The notes under the pieces were generated by a model. The model saw only the letters and a program-made list of their open reading frames with translations, had not been told where the DNA came from and searched no databases. Source: Marinomonas sp. THO17 (GTDB lineage Bacteria; Pseudomonadota; Gammaproteobacteria; Pseudomonadales; Marinomonadaceae). Taken from it: a stretch of DNA of 64,000 nt. Below, one piece after another: positions 20,097 through 29,569 of the stretch. Both the position numbers and the translations under genes were made by a program. The stretch spans positions 1,058,501 through 1,122,500 of the forward strand of contig NZ_AP031575.1 in the NCBI RefSeq assembly GCF_040436405.1, given 5' to 3'. Within the stretch, counting starts at the first letter, position 1. Every line of letters starts with the position of its first letter.

Positions 20097-22652
20097 TTAA
20101 CCTGCCTTAGCAATCAGTTGCTGTTTTTCTGCTTCGGTCGCAGGGCGAATTTGATTACGCTCTTCAACAAACACCACGTTTTCATCCCCGCCTTCATAGT
20201 TGACGAACTGACGGAAATTTTTCAGTGCTTGCTCGTCTTCTAGTGTTGTTTTCCATTCACATTGGAAGGTATCCACCACGTGCTGCATGCTTCTTTCTAA
20301 CTCATCAGCCAAACCAAGTTTGTCGTCAATGACCACTTCTTTTAGGTAGTCCAAACCACCTTCTAAATTCTCCATCCACACGGATGTACGTTGCAAACGA
20401 TCGGCCGTTTTGGTGTAAAACATCAAGACTCTGTCGATGTACTTGACCAAGGTTTCGTCGTCCAAGTCAGTCGCAAACAAATCCGCATGACGTGGTTTCA
20501 TACCACCATTACCACATACGTATAAGTTCCAACCACCTTCAGTGGCAATCACCCCTATGTCTTTACTCTGTGCTTCCGCGCATTCTCGGGTACAACCTGA
20601 CACTGCGAACTTGATTTTGTGTGGTGATCTCAGCCCCTTATAACGATTTTCTAAATGAATCGCCATGCCCATGCTGTCGTTCACGCCGTAACGACACCAA
20701 GTACTGCCAACACAGGATTTAACGGTTCGTAATGACTTACCATAGGCTTGTCCCGTTTCGAATCCAGCCGCCACCAGCTTTTCCCAAATTTCGGGTAATT
20801 GCGCCAAGGTCGCACCAAACAAATCAATGCGCTGACCACCGGTAATCTTGGTGTACAAGCCATAATCTTTGGCCACTTGCCCTAACACAATCAGCTTATC
20901 AGGGGTAATTTCTCCTCCCGCAATACGTGGCACAATAGAATAAGTGCCATCCTTTTGCATATTCGCTAGGAATCTATCATTGGTATCTTGCAAACCAATA
21001 TGCTCTTTTTTCAGCACATAGTCGTTCCACACACTGGCTAAAATGGAACCCACAGCGGGTTTACAGATTTCACAACCATGACCCTTGCCGTGTTTTTGTA
21101 ACAACTCGGCGAAGCTTTTAATGCCTTCAATTTTAATGAGGTTATATAGATCTTGACGGGTATAAGCAAAGTGCTCACAAATATCCGTACTGACTTCCAC
21201 ACCAAGTGCCAACAACTCATTGTCGACGACTTTTTTCAATAAAGCAGCACAACCACCACAGCCTGTTGCGGCTTTGGTAACCCCTTTGACATCACCAACA
21301 GACAAGGCACCTGCACACACCGCATCGCTAATGTCTTGTTTACTCACATTATGACAACTACAAATGGACGCTGTGGCAGGCAAAGCATCAACCCCCAAAG
21401 CAGCAGGTGCGCCATCCATACTGGGTAAAATCAGTGACTGTGCATTATTGGGTAAATCAATGCCGTTTAAGTAATATTGCAGCAAGGTATCGTAATAACT
21501 GTTGTCACCAACCAACACTGCCCCCAGCAACTTCTTACCATCTTCAGAGACCACCATTTTACGGTAGCTTTGGGTCAGCTCATCTTGATAAACAAAACTC
21601 TTACAACCTTGGGTTTGGGCATGGGCGTCACCAATCGAGCCTACATCACAGCCAAGTAACTTGAGCTTGGTGCTCATGTCAGCGCCCATAAAACGCTTGT
21701 CTGATGCCCCCATTATATGAGCGGCGGCGGCTTTAGCCATGCTGTATCCGGGCGCCACTAGGCCAAAGATTCGACCATTCCACAAGGCACATTCACCAAT
21801 GGCATAAATGCTGTCATCACTGGTCAAACAATCGTTATTAACACAAATACCGCCACGTTCACCGATTTCTAAACCAGATTGTCTGGCCAATGCATCTTGT
21901 GGACGAATCCCTGCGGAAAATAAAATCAAATCGGTTTCTAGGTGACTGCCATCAGCAAAATTCATTCGGTGAAAAGCTTGTTCGCCATCAATAATCTCTT
22001 GCGTGGCGGTGGCGGTATAAACGCTCACCTCAAGCCCTTCAATCATTTCTTTTAACACCTGGCCACCGGTTTCATCCAATTGCACTGGCATCAAACGCGG
22101 TGCGAATTCAATCACACTGGTTTCCAAACCTAGGTTCTTAAGCGCATTCGCCGCTTCTAAGCCTAGTAAACCACCACCCACAACCGTGCCACGAGACACT
22201 TTTGCCGCGCAATCACGAATGGCATCTAGGTCCTCAAGGGTACGGTACACAAAAGTATTGTCTCTATCGTGACCCGGCATAGGCGGTACAAAAGGGTAGG
22301 AACCTGTCGCCAACACCAACAGGTCATAAGACAAGCTATCGCCCGATGCCAGTTGTAATGACTTAGCATCACGATCAATGGCAACGACTTGGCTGTTAGT
22401 AAAATAACCTATGCCATGTTGATCGTATAATTGACCATCGGTTAACGCCAAATCCGCAGCCGCCTTACCAGTAAAATACTCACTTAAATGCACGCGGTCA
22501 TAAGCTAGATGCGGCTCTTCTCCGAAAACATAAATGGCAAATTGCTGCTGCGCACCTTGCTCAATCAGTTGCTCAATAAAATGGTGTCCTACCATACCAT
22601 TTCCCACGACGACTAAACGTGGTTTATCCGTTGTTAATCTGTTTATAGTCAT
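20097..22652 (-). CDS. nirB: Nitrite reductase (NADH) large subunit
   Basis: Sirohaem enzyme reducing nitrite to ammonium with NADH. I chose the ATG at 22652 (851 aa), which has AAGGGG six bases upstream; an in-frame start 25 codons earlier would overlap the previous gene and has weaker support. Domains in order: FAD/NAD(P) reductase (VVVGNGMVGHHF), a BFD-like 2Fe-2S domain (SICSCHNVSK, GCGGC), and sulfite/nitrite reductase half domains with the 4Fe-4S/sirohaem cysteines in CVGSTWCRYG and SGCTRECAEAQSKD. It follows a related flavoprotein and precedes nirD. Confidence 0.97.
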   Translation of the reverse strand: MTINRLTTDKPRLVVVGNGMVGHHFIEQLIEQGAQQQFAIYVFGEEPHLAYDRVHLSEYFTGKAAADLALTDGQLYDQHGIGYFTNSQVVAIDRDAKSLQLASGDSLSYDLLVLATGSYPFVPPMPGHDRDNTFVYRTLEDLDAIRDCAAKVSRGTVVGGGLLGLEAANALKNLGLETSVIEFAPRLMPVQLDETGGQVLKEMIEGLEVSVYTATATQEIIDGEQAFHRMNFADGSHLETDLILFSAGIRPQDALARQSGLEIGERGGICVNNDCLTSDDSIYAIGECALWNGRIFGLVAPGYSMAKAAAAHIMGASDKRFMGADMSTKLKLLGCDVGSIGDAHAQTQGCKSFVYQDELTQSYRKMVVSEDGKKLLGAVLVGDNSYYDTLLQYYLNGIDLPNNAQSLILPSMDGAPAALGVDALPATASICSCHNVSKQDISDAVCAGALSVGDVKGVTKAATGCGGCAALLKKVVDNELLALGVEVSTDICEHFAYTRQDLYNLIKIEGIKSFAELLQKHGKGHGCEICKPAVGSILASVWNDYVLKKEHIGLQDTNDRFLANMQKDGTYSIVPRIAGGEITPDKLIVLGQVAKDYGLYTKITGGQRIDLFGATLAQLPEIWEKLVAAGFETGQAYGKSLRTVKSCVGSTWCRYGVNDSMGMAIHLENRYKGLRSPHKIKFAVSGCTRECAEAQSKDIGVIATEGGWNLYVCGNGGMKPRHADLFATDLDDETLVKYIDRVLMFYTKTADRLQRTSVWMENLEGGLDYLKEVVIDDKLGLADELERSMQHVVDTFQCEWKTTLEDEQALKNFRQFVNYEGGDENVVFVEERNQIRPATEAEKQQLIAKAG

Positions 22653-22692
22653 CTTCTTCCCCTTGTCGGAGTCTGGCGTTACCGAAACGGAA

Positions 22693-23913
22693 TCAGGCGA
22701 CGAGTGATTGGCAATAAGCTTCGCCAAAAATCAGCCGATCCAGCATGTCCGTAACCTTCGTCTTGTTTTGAATCAGCTGAAAATACCAGCTACCATCGGC
22801 GACGTTGCCGTATAGAATTGCGCCCACCAGTAGGCCGTCGTTGACCACCAGTTTGCGATAATGATTGGCGCCTACGTCTGCAAATACCAGACAAGCGTCT
22901 TGCGTATCAGGTTGAATCTTACCCACCGAAAACAGGTTAATGCCTGATACTTTTAGTTTGGTTGGCGTTGGTACGATAGCAAAGTTGGCAACAGCGCCAG
23001 CCAACACCTGAGTTAATACCTTAATTTGTGACCAAATCGGGGCCACTAAACCAAAGGTTTGTTGCTCAAATTCGCAACATTCTCCTAGTGCATATATATC
23101 GGCATCAGAAGTGGTCATTTGGGCATCCACCAAAATGGCTTTTTGTACGGCCAAGCCAGCTTGCTCAGCCAACTGGGTTTCAGGGACTATTCCGGCCGCC
23201 ATAATCACCAAATCCACTGGTCTTTGCTGTCCATCACCATGCTGCAACTGACATACTAAGCCTGACTCATCATGAATAAATTGTGTGGGGCTGTCTGCTA
23301 GGCAGAACTCAATGCCCATACTCTCAAGGCGAGTTTGCAATAAACTGGCTGCCGCTCTGTCTAATTGTCTATTTAACAAGTGCCCACTGCGATGAAATAC
23401 CGTAACTTGATGACCTCGTTTTACCAAGCCCACGGCGGCTTCTAATCCCAATAAACCACCACCAACTACGGCGACTTTTTGCATCACTGGCAATGCCATC
23501 ATACGGTTAACATCTTGCCAGGTACGAAAGCCCATCACATTATCCGCCTTCGCGCCTTCAATAGGCAAAATATTCGCTCTTGAACCTGTCGCGAACACCA
23601 GTTTGTCATATTCCACCACTCGGCCAGAGGACAACACCACCTGCTTGCGCTCATTGGCGATTGCCACCACAGGGTCATCAGCAAGAATCTTGACGCCGGT
23701 TTGCTGCATCTTAACCAGATCCACCAGTGGCATGTCTTGGTCGCCAATTTCCTGTGCCAACAATGAAGACAACATAATGCGGTTATAACCCACTTTCGCT
23801 TCCTCACCAATCAAGGTGATAGTAAACTCAGCGTTTGAGTTATGAGCCAATTCCTCAGCTAATTTGCTGCCCGCCATTCCTGCACCGATTATGACTACTC
23901 GCATTTTGGCCAA
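22693..23913 (-). CDS. FAD/NAD(P)-dependent oxidoreductase of the nitrate cluster (NasB/NirB N-domain-like)
   Basis: 406-aa flavoprotein related to rubredoxin reductases and to the N-terminal half of NirB. N-terminal FAD motif VIIGAGMAGSKLAEEL, central NAD(P) motif VVGGGLLGLEAAVGL, then LYALGECCEF-type FAD segment (IYALGECCEFEQQTFG). It lacks the C-terminal BFD and sirohaem domains, so it is not a truncated NirB by frameshift; both start and stop are clean. Likely passes electrons from NAD(P)H to the BFD-like domain of NasA, the role of NasC-type partners. This is inference from context. Confidence 0.85.
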   Translation of the reverse strand: MAKMRVVIIGAGMAGSKLAEELAHNSNAEFTITLIGEEAKVGYNRIMLSSLLAQEIGDQDMPLVDLVKMQQTGVKILADDPVVAIANERKQVVLSSGRVVEYDKLVFATGSRANILPIEGAKADNVMGFRTWQDVNRMMALPVMQKVAVVGGGLLGLEAAVGLVKRGHQVTVFHRSGHLLNRQLDRAAASLLQTRLESMGIEFCLADSPTQFIHDESGLVCQLQHGDGQQRPVDLVIMAAGIVPETQLAEQAGLAVQKAILVDAQMTTSDADIYALGECCEFEQQTFGLVAPIWSQIKVLTQVLAGAVANFAIVPTPTKLKVSGINLFSVGKIQPDTQDACLVFADVGANHYRKLVVNDGLLVGAILYGNVADGSWYFQLIQNKTKVTDMLDRLIFGEAYCQSLVA

Positions 23914-23921
23914 TTACCCTG

Positions 23922-24767
23922 TTACGCGTTAGCTACTTTTGCCGCAGATGGGCTAGTGGCTTTAGCTGCACCAATGATGGGTTCAACTTTACGTTGTTTT
24001 TCGTACAAGAAGGTCAGCACTTGAGCACGATAATCCACATACTTGGCGTCATTCGCCAAAGCCAAGCGATCCCTTGGTCGTGGTAAATCAACCTCTAAAA
24101 TTTCGCCAATAGTAGCCGCTGGGCCATTGGTCATCATGATGATGCGATCAGACAATAACACCGCCTCATCCACATCGTGAGTAATCATGATGACAGTGTT
24201 ATTTAAGTCTTTTTGGATCTCCATAAGAGAGTCTTGCAAATGGGCGCGAGTCAAGGCATCTAAGGCACCAAAAGGTTCATCCATTAAGAGCACACTTGGC
24301 TCCATGGCCAAAGCTCTTGCGATACCGACACGTTGCTTCATACCACCAGAAATTTCATCTGGACGCTTATCTGCTGCGTGTGTCATGTGCACCAAATCTA
24401 GGTTATGCATGATCCAGTCGTGCATTTCTTTTTTCGACTTGGTCTTTTTAAAAACTTGCTTCACCGCCAACTCAACATTTTGGTAAGAGGTTAACCAAGG
24501 CAGCAAAGAGTGGTTTTGAAACACCACGGCACGTTCTGGTCCAGGGCCTTTAACTTCCTTACCATCAAGTAATACGCCACCTTCTGTCGCGTCATACAAA
24601 CCTGCCACTATATTCAAAACAGTGGATTTACCACAGCCAGAATGGCCAATCAGAGACACAAACTCGCCTTTAGCGATTTTTAAATTCACCCCATCCAAGG
24701 CTTTAAATGAACCTTTTGGTGTTGGGAATTCGATGGATACTTGACTGATGTCTAGATGCGTCGCCAT
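23922..24767 (-). CDS. nrtC: Nitrate/nitrite ABC transporter ATPase
   Basis: Energises nitrate uptake. I chose the ATG at 24767 (281 aa), which has AGGAG seven bases upstream. Walker A GHSGCGKST, signature SGGMKQRVGIARAL and Walker B LLMDEPFGALD are all present. It is a single-domain ATPase, without the fused substrate-binding domain of cyanobacterial NrtC. The C-terminus is short and Ala-rich. Follows nrtB by 10 bp. Confidence 0.93.
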   Translation of the reverse strand: MATHLDISQVSIEFPTPKGSFKALDGVNLKIAKGEFVSLIGHSGCGKSTVLNIVAGLYDATEGGVLLDGKEVKGPGPERAVVFQNHSLLPWLTSYQNVELAVKQVFKKTKSKKEMHDWIMHNLDLVHMTHAADKRPDEISGGMKQRVGIARALAMEPSVLLMDEPFGALDALTRAHLQDSLMEIQKDLNNTVIMITHDVDEAVLLSDRIIMMTNGPAATIGEILEVDLPRPRDRLALANDAKYVDYRAQVLTFLYEKQRKVEPIIGAAKATSPSAAKVANA

Positions 24768-24777
24768 GATCATTCTC

Positions 24778-25749
24778 CTATCGTAAAATCTGTGTCTTAT
24801 CCCAAGACACAAAACGCTGAACCATCAACATGGCTCGGTCTAATAAAAAGCCGATGAAACCTATCATCAACACGGCCACCATAATGCGGCCAAGGGAGTT
24901 AGAACTGCCGTTTTGGAATTCATCCCAAACGAACTTACCTAAGCCAGGATTCTGCGCCAACATTTCTGCAGCAATCAGTACCATCCAAGCAATACCCAGA
25001 GACAAGCGTAAGCCTGTAAACATCAAGGGAATAGCAGAGGGAATGACGATTTTCATAACATGAGTAAACCAACCTAGTCGCAACACTTTTGATACGTTCA
25101 GCAAGTCTTTTTCCACCGCAGCCACCCCTACAGCCGTATTAATCAAGGTCGGCCACATACAACATAGGGTGACGGTGAACATGGAGGTTAAAAAGGACTT
25201 AGAGAACATGGGGTCTGCCGATACATAAGTCGCACTCACCACCATGGTCACCAAGGGCAGCCAGGCCAGAGGTGAGACAGGTTTAAACACTTGAATGATT
25301 GGGTTCAATGCACTGTAAACCGCATTGTTCAGGCCAATCAAGATACCCAATGGAATAGCAATAATACAGGCCAAACCAAAACCGGCTAACACGGTATACA
25401 AGCTGGTAAATATTTGATCAAAAAAAGTCGGTTTGCCTGTGTAACTACGAATTTTACCTACATAATTAGGGTCTTTCGCCTGACGTTTAGCAATTCGATC
25501 TTCTTGGCGTTGGTAAAATTTCTCTTCTTTTTCCCGTTCTGCTTGATGCTCAGCAATCAAATTTCCCCATTGCTGATACACCACAGTCGGGCCAGGAAAC
25601 ACCCCTAAAGAGGTATTCACACGGCTTGCTCCCACTTGCCACAACAAAATAAACACAAAAATGCCACACACTGGCAAAATAATGCTTTTCAGGGAAACCT
25701 GTTCCAGCTTTTCTTTAAGTGATGTGATGGAAAATTCCAACATAGCCAT
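24778..25749 (-). CDS. nrtB: Nitrate ABC transporter permease
   Basis: Inner-membrane subunit of the nitrate importer, 323 aa. One transmembrane helix near residues 20-40 is followed by a long, highly charged loop (about 55-115, rich in E, K, R and Q, likely coiled coil), then the five-helix permease core with the EAA-type motif around AAVEKDLLNVSKVLRLGW. Homologues of this NrtB/SsuC type vary in the length of this loop. Lies between nrtA and nrtC. Confidence 0.93.
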   Translation of the reverse strand: MAMLEFSITSLKEKLEQVSLKSIILPVCGIFVFILLWQVGASRVNTSLGVFPGPTVVYQQWGNLIAEHQAEREKEEKFYQRQEDRIAKRQAKDPNYVGKIRSYTGKPTFFDQIFTSLYTVLAGFGLACIIAIPLGILIGLNNAVYSALNPIIQVFKPVSPLAWLPLVTMVVSATYVSADPMFSKSFLTSMFTVTLCCMWPTLINTAVGVAAVEKDLLNVSKVLRLGWFTHVMKIVIPSAIPLMFTGLRLSLGIAWMVLIAAEMLAQNPGLGKFVWDEFQNGSSNSLGRIMVAVLMIGFIGFLLDRAMLMVQRFVSWDKTQILR

Positions 25750-25817
25750 GTTCCTGCCCTTAATTGTAAAACACTCGCCAAAGGCAGTGAGCCAAAAGGC
25801 CCACTGCTTATCAGCTA

Positions 25818-27227
25818 TTAGATTTGGTCATCACCTTTCAGACCAATTTTAAAGCTCTTCAGATAATCGTTTGGACGTTTACCGTCATACGTTACCCCAT
25901 CGATAAATTCACTTTGTGGGGCTTTAAAGCCATCTTCCGTAGCAAAATCCGGGAAATCGGATGCTTGCATCAAGCCATCTTCAATCAAAGACTCCGCAGC
26001 TTGGGCATAGATATCAGGACGATAAACCTCTTTTGCTGTTTTCATGAACCACTCATCAGACTTAGGTTCTGCAATTTGTCCCCAACGACGCATTTGTGTT
26101 AGGTACCAAATGGCATCACTGTAGTATGGGTAAGTGGCGTTATAACGGAAGAATACGTTGAAATCTGGCACTTCACGCTTATCGCCTTTTTCGTACTCAA
26201 AAGTACCTGTCATACTATTGGCAATAACGTCATAATCGGCACCCACGTACTGACTTTGTGACAAAATTTCTACCGCTTCTGGACGGTTAGCATTGTTATT
26301 TTCATCCAGCCATTTGGCCGCACGAATCATGGCTTTCACCACTCGAATATGAGTAATTGGATACTCGTCAGCCCACTCTTTACTCACACCAAACACTTTC
26401 TCTGGGTTATTTTTCCAGATCTCGTAGTCGGTAATGACTGGTACACCAATGCCTTTGAATACCGCTTGCTGGTTCCAAGGTTCACCAACACAGTAACCAT
26501 AGATAGTACCGGCTTCCATGGTGGCTGGCATTTGTGGCGGTGGTGTTACTGACAGCAAAGCGTCTGCATCAATTTGCCCACTGGTATCACCTTTCGCAGG
26601 TGCATAGTAACCTGGGTGAATACCACCAGCGGCTAACCAGTAACGTAATTCATAATTATGCGTCGACACAGGAAATACCATACCCATGTTGAATGGCTTA
26701 CCTTCAGAGTTGTAACGATCAACAACCGGCTTCAACGCACTGGCACTGATTGGATGAACAGGCTTACCATCGGCTCCAGTTGGAATATTCGCTTTCATTT
26801 CATCCCAAACGTCATTGGAAACCGTAATACCGTTACCATTTAAGTCCATGCTGAAAGCGGTAATAATGTGAGCCTTAGTACCATATCCAATAGTGGCACC
26901 CAGTGGTTGACCCGCCAGCATGTGCGCACCATCCAACTGTCCATCGATTACACGATCCAAGAGAACTTTCCAATTCGCTTGCGCTTCTAAAGTAACGTAA
27001 AGACCTTCGTCTTCGAAGAAACCTTTCTCATAAGCAATCGCCAAAGGCGCCATATCCGTTAGCTTAATGAAGCCAAACTTCAATTCTTCTTTTTCAGGAT
27101 AGTCCAATTCTGCATGGGCGGCTCCTGCCAATAAGAAAGAGCCCAATAGCAAAGCCGCCGTAGATTTTCTTACCGACTCAGCCACTTTTGGCAATTGCAT
27201 AACCGTTTCCAAAGACCTCAAATTCAT
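25818..27227 (-). CDS. nrtA: Nitrate-binding periplasmic protein of the ABC importer
   Basis: Captures nitrate (or nitrite) in the periplasm for NrtBC. The ATG at 27227 (469 aa) has GGAG seven bases upstream. The N-terminus contains twin hydrophilic residues then a hydrophobic stretch ending in AGAAHA, a signal peptide; no lipobox Cys is seen, so it is probably soluble. Conserved segments [31 protein letters not shown] and CVGEPWN match the NrtA/NasS family. First gene of the operon, with a leader containing a sigma-54-like promoter, hexaloop hairpins and a strong terminator. Confidence 0.96.
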   Translation of the reverse strand: MNLRSLETVMQLPKVAESVRKSTAALLLGSFLLAGAAHAELDYPEKEELKFGFIKLTDMAPLAIAYEKGFFEDEGLYVTLEAQANWKVLLDRVIDGQLDGAHMLAGQPLGATIGYGTKAHIITAFSMDLNGNGITVSNDVWDEMKANIPTGADGKPVHPISASALKPVVDRYNSEGKPFNMGMVFPVSTHNYELRYWLAAGGIHPGYYAPAKGDTSGQIDADALLSVTPPPQMPATMEAGTIYGYCVGEPWNQQAVFKGIGVPVITDYEIWKNNPEKVFGVSKEWADEYPITHIRVVKAMIRAAKWLDENNNANRPEAVEILSQSQYVGADYDVIANSMTGTFEYEKGDKREVPDFNVFFRYNATYPYYSDAIWYLTQMRRWGQIAEPKSDEWFMKTAKEVYRPDIYAQAAESLIEDGLMQASDFPDFATEDGFKAPQSEFIDGVTYDGKRPNDYLKSFKIGLKGDDQI

Positions 27228-27250
27228 CGTCACTCTCCGCTTCAAAACAC

Positions 27251-27299
27251 AAAAAAAAGGCGCATACCCACTACATTACTGTAATGGATAGGCGCCTTT
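27251..27299 (-). terminator. Leader terminator before nrtA (attenuator)
   Basis: On the minus strand AAAGGCGC pairs with GCGCCTTT and an inner 11-bp stem (with two or three G-T pairs) continues to a GTAA loop; eight T follow. It sits 24 bp upstream of the nrtA start, in the leader, so nrtA transcription needs antitermination. Confidence 0.88.
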
Positions 27300-27371
27300 G
27301 CCATTCTTTAACAACTCTACTTCGAGCTATCAATCATGTTCGTAACTGTGCAGCATCGTTGCTACTGTTAC
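27291..27371 (-). promoter_or_regulatory. ANTAR-type hairpins in nrtA leader
   Basis: Hairpin 1 (27342-27371, minus strand) has an outer GTAAC/GTTAC stem and an inner GTAGC-AACGAT-GCTGC hairpin. Hairpin 2 (27291-27302) is GGC-AAAGGC-GCC and shares bases with the terminator stem. Both loops have six bases with A1 and G4, as in ANTAR target RNAs. A third small hairpin (27313-27328, AGCTC-GAAGTA-GAGTT) lies between and might serve instead. The layout matches that before nasA. Confidence 0.6.
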
Positions 27372-27416
27372 CTGATGTATGTTGCAAATCTATCTAATTT
27401 GACTTTGTTATCCTTG

Positions 27417-27434
27417 AAGCATTTATTATGCCAA
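27417..27434 (-). promoter_or_regulatory. Sigma-54-like promoter for the nrtABC-nirBD operon
   Basis: The minus strand reads TTGGCATAATAAATGCTT with exact GG-N10-GC spacing. Transcription would start near 27407 and give a leader of about 180 nt including the hairpins and terminator. About 100 bp upstream, at 27525-27546, TGGTGC-type half-sites occur without a full NtrC dyad. Confidence 0.65.
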
Positions 27435-27546
27435 TAAAACCAAAGCATTGATTTTATTGGATTTTTAATAAAGAAATAATTTCCTATTGCCAGCCTAGAT
27501 AATTTTATGCTCTCTTTTTAAGCATGGCGCACCATGAAAAGCACCT

Positions 27547-28749
27547 TTATAATGCTTTAAAACCTTTTAAAATCCCTTGTGAATGCAACACAACTCGACC
27601 TTCGGCCACATCTTCTAACCAAGTGGCTTCCTGCTGGCTTGATAAATGCCAAGCATTATCCATGGTACTGCTGATGTTCAACGCTTTTTCATAGATATCT
27701 TGACGATATACTTGAGCCGCTAATTGATTAATGTTCTGTGCTAAAGGTAGCTGTTGCCAGCGATGCATCTGCCCCATGACCCATAAAGCGTAACTTGGCA
27801 AAGGTCGATTAATTTCTTGCCCAGAGAAACGCTGATATGCCTCCATTGGCCAATCAAACTGACCTTTGGGTTTAATGGCACTGAAACCATACACCAACTG
27901 CTCTACCCGGCAATTAAGGTAGTCAGGATGGCTTAGTATGCTTAATAGTTCGGTCTGATTACTGACTTCATCTACCCACTCACACGCCAACTCTAATGCT
28001 CTTATAATAGCAATATGAGTCGCACCATTTTGCTCTGCCCAAGCCGTGTTCACACCAAATACTTTTTCTGGCGTGCTGCCCCAAATTTCATACCCAGTCA
28101 CCAACATGTGGCCAACACCCTGCTCAACCGCTAGGCTATTCCAAGGCTCCCCCACACAATAACCATCGATTTCACCCGCTTTTAAACTGGCCAACATCTG
28201 TACGGGCGGTATCACTACTAATTGCACGTCGTGATCAGGATCAATATTCGCACGCGCTAGCCAATCTCTTAGCTGATAGTTATGGGAGGAATAAGGGTAA
28301 ACAATAGCAAAACGTAATGGTGATGCTTGCTCTTTACGCTCATCAATATAACGTTTAAGTGCCACACCGTTGCGAATGTCTTGGGTGCTATTAGCAAAGC
28401 CCGTTAAGGCTTCATAAAGCGCGTTACCTATGGTAATACCATTGCCATTATGACTGACGGTAAATCCCGTTTGCATAGCCGTTTTGATACTGCCGACACC
28501 CAAGGTTGAAGCTATCGGCATGGAAGCAAGCATGTGAGCGCCTTGCAGAATATTAAAAGTCACTTTATCGCGAATACTCGCCCAAGAAGCTTCTTTAGAC
28601 AATTCTACTGCCACTCCTTGCTGAGCAAAAAAGCCTTTCTCTTTAGCAATGACAAAAGGGGCACAATCAATCAGAGGGATAAAACCAATACGCACACTTT
28701 GCATATCCCTATTGATATCCTGTGTAACATTAGGATCAGGATACGTCAT
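27547..28749 (-). CDS. nasS: Nitrate-sensing regulator NasS (NrtA-like, cytoplasmic)
   Basis: 400-aa homologue of the nitrate-binding NrtA but without a signal peptide, as expected of cytoplasmic NasS. Segments VRIGFIPLIDCAPFVIAKEKG, GAHMLASMPIAS and CVGEPWNSL mirror those of NrtA. In Azotobacter and Pseudomonas systems NasS holds NasT inactive until nitrate or nitrite binds. Its start overlaps the nasT stop by 4 bp (ATGA), so the pair is co-translated. Confidence 0.93.
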   Translation of the reverse strand: MTYPDPNVTQDINRDMQSVRIGFIPLIDCAPFVIAKEKGFFAQQGVAVELSKEASWASIRDKVTFNILQGAHMLASMPIASTLGVGSIKTAMQTGFTVSHNGNGITIGNALYEALTGFANSTQDIRNGVALKRYIDERKEQASPLRFAIVYPYSSHNYQLRDWLARANIDPDHDVQLVVIPPVQMLASLKAGEIDGYCVGEPWNSLAVEQGVGHMLVTGYEIWGSTPEKVFGVNTAWAEQNGATHIAIIRALELACEWVDEVSNQTELLSILSHPDYLNCRVEQLVYGFSAIKPKGQFDWPMEAYQRFSGQEINRPLPSYALWVMGQMHRWQQLPLAQNINQLAAQVYRQDIYEKALNISSTMDNAWHLSSQQEATWLEDVAEGRVVLHSQGILKGFKAL

Positions 28750-29351
28750 TTCGTCCCTCCCATAATCTCCATTACCGAAATAATATTTCGAGCCACTTCC
28801 GTCATTCGCTGGCTTCGATCCATCGCCAATTTTCTAAGCGCCTGATAGGCAGCAGGCTCATCACATTGTTGATGTTTCATGATCAAACCCTTCGCTTTTT
28901 CGATTAACTTGCGATCTTCAAGTTGAGTTTTTACCGTTTCCAATTCTGATCGCAAGGCTTGGAATTCTCTAAAACGCGCAATGGCAACCTGTAAAATGGC
29001 TTTCACACTACCACTATTAACACCGTCCACTACGTATGCACTGACCCCAGCACGTATGGCCGCCTCCACATGACGAGAATCATCTTCCTCGGCAAACATA
29101 ACAATGGGTCTGGGATTATCTTGGGTGAGTCGTGACATGTTTTCCAACATATCGCGATCTGGAGATTCAATATCAATAATCACCATGTCAGGCTGACATT
29201 CCGTAACAGCTTGACTAAGGTGTTTGGCATTTTCTAAACGTCGAATAACACGATAACCACTGTCCAACATGGCTTGCTCAACAATAGCAGCTCGGGCAGG
29301 TTCATTATCGACCAACATCACGGTCAATTCTTGTTGTGGGGGCGCAGGCAT
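28746..29351 (-). CDS. nasT: ANTAR-domain antiterminator NasT
   Basis: 201-aa response-regulator-like RNA-binding protein. The N-terminal receiver domain includes VDNEPARA and the acceptor-type Asp in MVIIDIESPD. A coiled region leads to the C-terminal ANTAR domain (LIEKAKGLIMKHQQCDEPAAY...LRKLAM), which binds hexaloop hairpins in leader RNA and prevents termination. Likely targets are the nrtA and nasA leaders downstream. The 218-bp gap upstream (29352-29569) holds no clear promoter or terminator. Confidence 0.94.
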   Translation of the reverse strand: MPAPPQQELTVMLVDNEPARAAIVEQAMLDSGYRVIRRLENAKHLSQAVTECQPDMVIIDIESPDRDMLENMSRLTQDNPRPIVMFAEEDDSRHVEAAIRAGVSAYVVDGVNSGSVKAILQVAIARFREFQALRSELETVKTQLEDRKLIEKAKGLIMKHQQCDEPAAYQALRKLAMDRSQRMTEVARNIISVMEIMGGTK

Positions 29352-29569
29352 AGTGCACTCTCTTCTTATACAAGCTCATTTAAACGCTATAAAGCAAGAT
29401 ATGCGCCATTAACGAACATAGATTTAAAAAACAAAGGGGTCTGTGAAATAACTTAAAAATCAAATGATTGAATATATTTAAATGTATAAAAGCAGGTTGA
29501 AATCAAAATCATACTTTGCCAAACAAGCAGAAAAGCGCTGCAAGAGTGCAAACTTGATAAAATGAAAAA

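Noticed and set aside
22653..22727. N-terminal extension of NirB by 25 codons
   Set aside because: The residues are not NirB-like, and the internal ATG has a much better ribosome-binding site.
22693..23913. Truncated or frameshifted duplicate of nirB
   Set aside because: The frame is complete with good start and stop and lacks the downstream domains cleanly, so it is a separate flavoprotein.
27525..27546. NtrC dyad upstream of nrtA
   Set aside because: TGGTGC half-sites are present but no GCAC-N7-GTGC pair, so I did not list it as a site.
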